Assembly: GCA_030604885.1 (NCBI GenBank) | Contig: JAUVUZ010000004.1 | Location: 1-64,000, forward strand | Length of the DNA: 64,000 nucleotides | From: Alphaproteobacteria bacterium | GTDB taxonomy: Bacteria; Pseudomonadota; Alphaproteobacteria; Rhodospirillales; Rhodospirillaceae | Direction: 5' to 3' | In this document: positions 62,053 to 64,000 of the stretch, in pieces | How positions within the stretch are numbered: position 1 is the first letter of the stretch | Layout: the number at the start of each line of letters is the position of its first letter | Notes under the pieces: model-generated | What the model was told of the DNA's origin: nothing | What the model saw: the letters and a program-made list of their open reading frames with translations, nothing else | Databases searched by the model: none | Program-made: the position numbers and the translations under genes

Positions 62053-62291
62053 TCGGTCCCCCGGGCGGGAAAGACGGCGCCGACTGGGCGTCGCCGCGAC
62101 GCCTCGCCCGCCGCAGCGAATTCAATACATAGCACGTTGCGCGAAGCGATACATGAGTCAAGGAATAGATGACGGGAAGGATATCTCAAAGCATTCAATT
62201 GGAGGGATAGATTCACATTAGAAACGATTGATTTTCATCCGCCCGACGGAATCCCCGCCGTTCGTCGCGAACCGGCTGCCCATTCGCGGCG

Positions 62292-62351
62292 CGATGCGAT
62301 ATGTCCCATCACCTCGGATGGGTGGCAGAGCGGTTGATTGCACCGGTCTTG
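62292..62351 (+). repeat. 60-bp direct repeat, first copy (includes leader and 5' half of tRNA-Ser)
   Basis: Identical over 60 bases to 62486-62545, 194 bp downstream. The copy holds 24 bp of leader and the first 36 bases of tRNA-Ser. Similarity extends back to about 62279, broken by four mismatched bases. Between the copies, TGAAAACC (62411-62418) and GGTTTTCA (62431-62438) form an exact inverted pair. Confidence 0.85.
62316..62351 (+). pseudogene. truncated 5' half of tRNA-Ser (TGA)
   Basis: The 36 bases match the first 36 bases of the intact tRNA-Ser at 62510, ending inside the anticodon (after TG of TGA). The anticodon stem 3' strand, variable, T and acceptor 3' parts are missing, so it cannot fold as a tRNA. 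Its leader is duplicated with it, so it may be transcribed. Confidence 0.8.
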
Positions 62352-62509
62352 GCGAGCGGCGCGAAGCGCCCGAGCGACGCCGCAGGCGGTCCGAGGCCGG
62401 AGGCCGAGGATGAAAACCTGCGTTTGCGCGGGTTTTCACGAAACCGGCGTGCCGCCGCCGCATCCGCCCCTTCCCATTCGCCTCCCGATGCGATATGTCC
62501 CATCACCTC

Positions 62510-62597
62510 GGATGGGTGGCAGAGCGGTTGATTGCACCGGTCTTGAAAACCGGCGGGGCGCAAGTCCTCGAGGGTTCGAATCCCTCCCCATCCGCCA
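62510..62597 (+). tRNA. tRNA-Ser (anticodon TGA)
   Basis: 88-nt cloverleaf with a long variable arm, as usual for serine. Acceptor GGATGGG (62510-62516) pairs with CCCATCC (62587-62593); the anticodon stem CCGGT/ACCGG encloses CTTGAAA with anticodon TGA; T loop TTCGAAT; discriminator G followed by encoded CCA (62595-62597). Reads UCA and, by wobble, other UCN codons. Confidence 0.97.
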
Positions 62598-62699
62598 TCC
62601 CCGCCGATTCCCCTCCCCAGCGCCGATGCATCTTGGTCGGGGCCGCGAACTGCTTTAACCTTCGAAGGAACTCCGTCGGCTTTCATCAGGAGGGCGACC

Positions 62700-63236
62700 A
62701 TGGAAATTCATCGATTGCATCGCGGTCGGCTGATCGACCACATCCAACTGGTGGTGCGGGATCTCGATGCCAGCCGGGACTTCTACACCGCCATTCTGGC
62801 CGTGCTGGAGATTCCCGTCGTCGACACCGCCGATGGATATTTCTGGGTCGACGAACTCGTCGTGTCTTCGGCGGAGAGTCCGGCGGCGCTGGGCGTTCTG
62901 ACCGGGCGACACCACCTGGCCTTCCAGGCGAAGGACCGCGCGACGGTGGACGCCTTCTACGCCATCGCCCTTGCCCATGGCGGGCGCGACAACGGTGCGC
63001 CCGGCGAGAGAACCTATCATCCCGGATATTATGCGGCTTTCGTGCTCGACCCCGACGGCAACAACATCGAGGCGGTTTTCCACGGCGAGGCGAAGCGCAG
63101 TGCGCCGTCGGTGGTGGTGGATTTTAGGCTCGGCCGGGGGCCTCGATCCGCCGGGCGTTGTCGGAAAAATTTACACGGCCGCGCGCCAACCGGATGCGTT
63201 CGGGCGCCAGGGGCGCCACCGTCCTTTCGCGGATGA
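62700..63236 (+). CDS. VOC-family (glyoxalase/dioxygenase-like) protein with odd C-terminus
   Basis: 178 aa in the present frame. The first 143 residues form a glyoxalase/bleomycin-resistance (VOC) fold: IDHIQLVVRDLDASRDFYTAIL at the start (two shorter pieces here), HLAFQAKDRATVDAFYAIAL, and YYAAFVLDPDGNNIEAVFHG near residue 127, with His and Glu as metal ligands. Homologues normally stop near PSVVV; here the frame runs on for 35 Arg/Pro/Gly-rich residues unlike the family. A TAG stop lies in another frame at 63125-63127, exactly at the expected end, so a one-base frameshift or sequencing error is possible. Promoter is unclear. Confidence 0.72.
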   Translation: MEIHRLHRGRLIDHIQLVVRDLDASRDFYTAILAVLEIPVVDTADGYFWVDELVVSSAESPAALGVLTGRHHLAFQAKDRATVDAFYAIALAHGGRDNGAPGERTYHPGYYAAFVLDPDGNNIEAVFHGEAKRSAPSVVVDFRLGRGPRSAGRCRKNLHGRAPTGCVRAPGAPPSFRG

Positions 63237-63462
63237 ATCTCTTTCCGAACCAAGATGTTGTCTGGAGTTCTCAAGGTCCGTCCACCGCTCCGCCCGCGCG
63301 GATGCGCCGGTTCGGTTCATACCGTTGCAGGAGTCGTGATTTTTTACAGACCCGGTGCGGGGGCAACCCATGAATCCGGCTAACCCTATGAATCGATTGA
63401 TGTGGACCGGAAATTGCGTGGATTCCGTCAATTGATGAACGATTTCGACGGCGAGGACCCCC

Positions 63463-64000
63463 ATGACATTCAAGCCCCTGACCCGCACTGTCGCCGCGGC
63501 CGCGATGCTCGGCGCGGTTTCGCTCCCCGCTCCCGCGCTGGCCGACGCCGTCAGCGACCTGCTCAACACCTACAACGTCATCGTGTTCGGCGACCTCAAC
63601 AGCGCCTCGCAGCATGTGGACGGCAACGCGCTGGTGGGCGGCAACGTCTCGGGCGGCGTCTACGGCATGCACTATCCGGCGATTCCCTCGGCTCCGGCGC
63701 TGTCCGTCGCCGGAAACCTGGTGGGCAACGTCACCGTCCAGGGGCCGGGCCTCAACGTCGGCGGCAACCTCGCCACCTCCAACCTCAATCTCAATTCGGG
63801 CGGCGACGTTCACGTCGGCGGCAACGTCACCGCGTCGTTCAACATCAACGGTGCCGGAAATCTTTACGTTTCGGGCAACCAGACCGCCGGGTCGAACGTC
63901 AACGTCAACAACGGCAGCGCCTACATCGGCGGCGCCAAGCTCGGCAACATCAACGCCAACGGCGGCGGCACGGTGAACGTGGGGTCGCCCCTGCCCGCCG
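63463..64000 (+). CDS. choice-of-anchor A family surface protein (5' part, cut by window end)
   Basis: Only the first 179 codons are visible; the gene continues past base 64000. Signal peptide of about 27 residues (PAPALA). The mature part has the choice-of-anchor A pattern: YNVIVFGDLNSASQHVDGNALVGGNV, quoted in part (NALVGGNVSGG), followed by repeated GGN, VGGN and NVNVNNG segments, typical of bacterial surface or collagen-binding-like domains that end in a sorting signal. Ribosome site GGCGAGGA lies near 63450. It stands 226 bp after the VOC gene, an interval in which I see no other gene. The family context suggests it may belong to a surface or biofilm set, but nothing ties it to the exporter. 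Confidence 0.75.
   Translation, partial: MTFKPLTRTVAAAAMLGAVSLPAPALADAVSDLLNTYNVIVFGDLNSASQHVDGNALVGGNVSGGVYGMHYPAIPSAPALSVAGNLVGNVTVQGPGLNVGGNLATSNLNLNSGGDVHVGGNVTASFNINGAGNLYVSGNQTAGSNVNVNNGSAYIGGAKLGNINANGGGTVNVGSPLPA

Noticed and set aside
62053-62290. Promoter of the exporter operon
   Set aside because: A TTGACT-like box on the minus strand near 62157-62162 has no -10 box at the right distance, so I do not call it.
33620-62700. CRISPR array or insertion sequences
   Set aside because: Repeats in the giant genes are coding repeats that vary in sequence, with no spacer pattern. No transposase or integrase frame is seen in the cluster.
62309-62701. Minus-strand frame across tRNA-Ser
   Set aside because: It is the well-known spurious frame read from the antisense of a tRNA-Ser gene (GGIRTLEDLRPAGFQDRC type).

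Overview
The window is GC-rich (roughly 70% by eye), densely packed bacterial chromosome. Gene content and order point to an alphaproteobacterium of the Rhodospirillales type: bamE / cbp3 / yceD / rpmF-plsX-fabH / ihfA / merR / tRNA-Pro; then nifR3(dusB)-ntrB-ntrC-ntrY-ntrX-trkA-dat-HAD-hfq-hflX; then a cell-wall and housekeeping run mltB-rlpA-dac-tmk-holB-metG-tatD-MBL. I do not name a species.

Layout. 1-223: nested inverted repeats at the left edge. 273-8007: envelope, fatty acid, ribosome and isoprenoid genes, with tRNA-Pro(GGG). 8250-21062: the nitrogen-regulation cluster (two complete two-component pairs), potassium uptake, a PLP transaminase, Hfq, HflX and an inositol-phosphatase family gene. 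21064-25068: small housekeeping genes. 25065-32544: a long minus-strand run for DNA replication, Met-tRNA synthesis and peptidoglycan remodelling, followed upstream by glucokinase.

The accessory part is 33735-62052. It holds two giant paralogous RTX/type I secretion adhesins (2540 and 2598 aa). A membrane sensor with a degenerate HD-GYP domain is divergent from a LapG-type cysteine protease, which is translationally coupled to a trypsin-like protease. Next come a TolC-type outer-membrane channel and a LuxR-type regulator. The last block is a four-gene minus-strand operon with stop/start overlaps throughout: LapB-type ABC exporter, LapC/HlyD adaptor, a second LapG-family protein that has lost its whole catalytic triad, and a second HD-GYP membrane sensor that has lost its HD dyad. 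The parts correspond to the Pseudomonas Lap system (LapA adhesin, LapG protease, LapEBC exporter), but no GGDEF/EAL LapD is present. My main hypothesis is that the two degenerate HD-GYP sensors replace LapD as c-di-GMP receptors, and that the pseudo-LapG tunes the active one. Both giant genes have the same 16-bp inverted-repeat site upstream and look-alike terminators downstream.

The right edge has tRNA-Ser(TGA) preceded by a duplicated 5' tRNA half, a VOC-family gene with an odd C-terminal tail, and the start of a choice-of-anchor-A surface protein cut by the window end.
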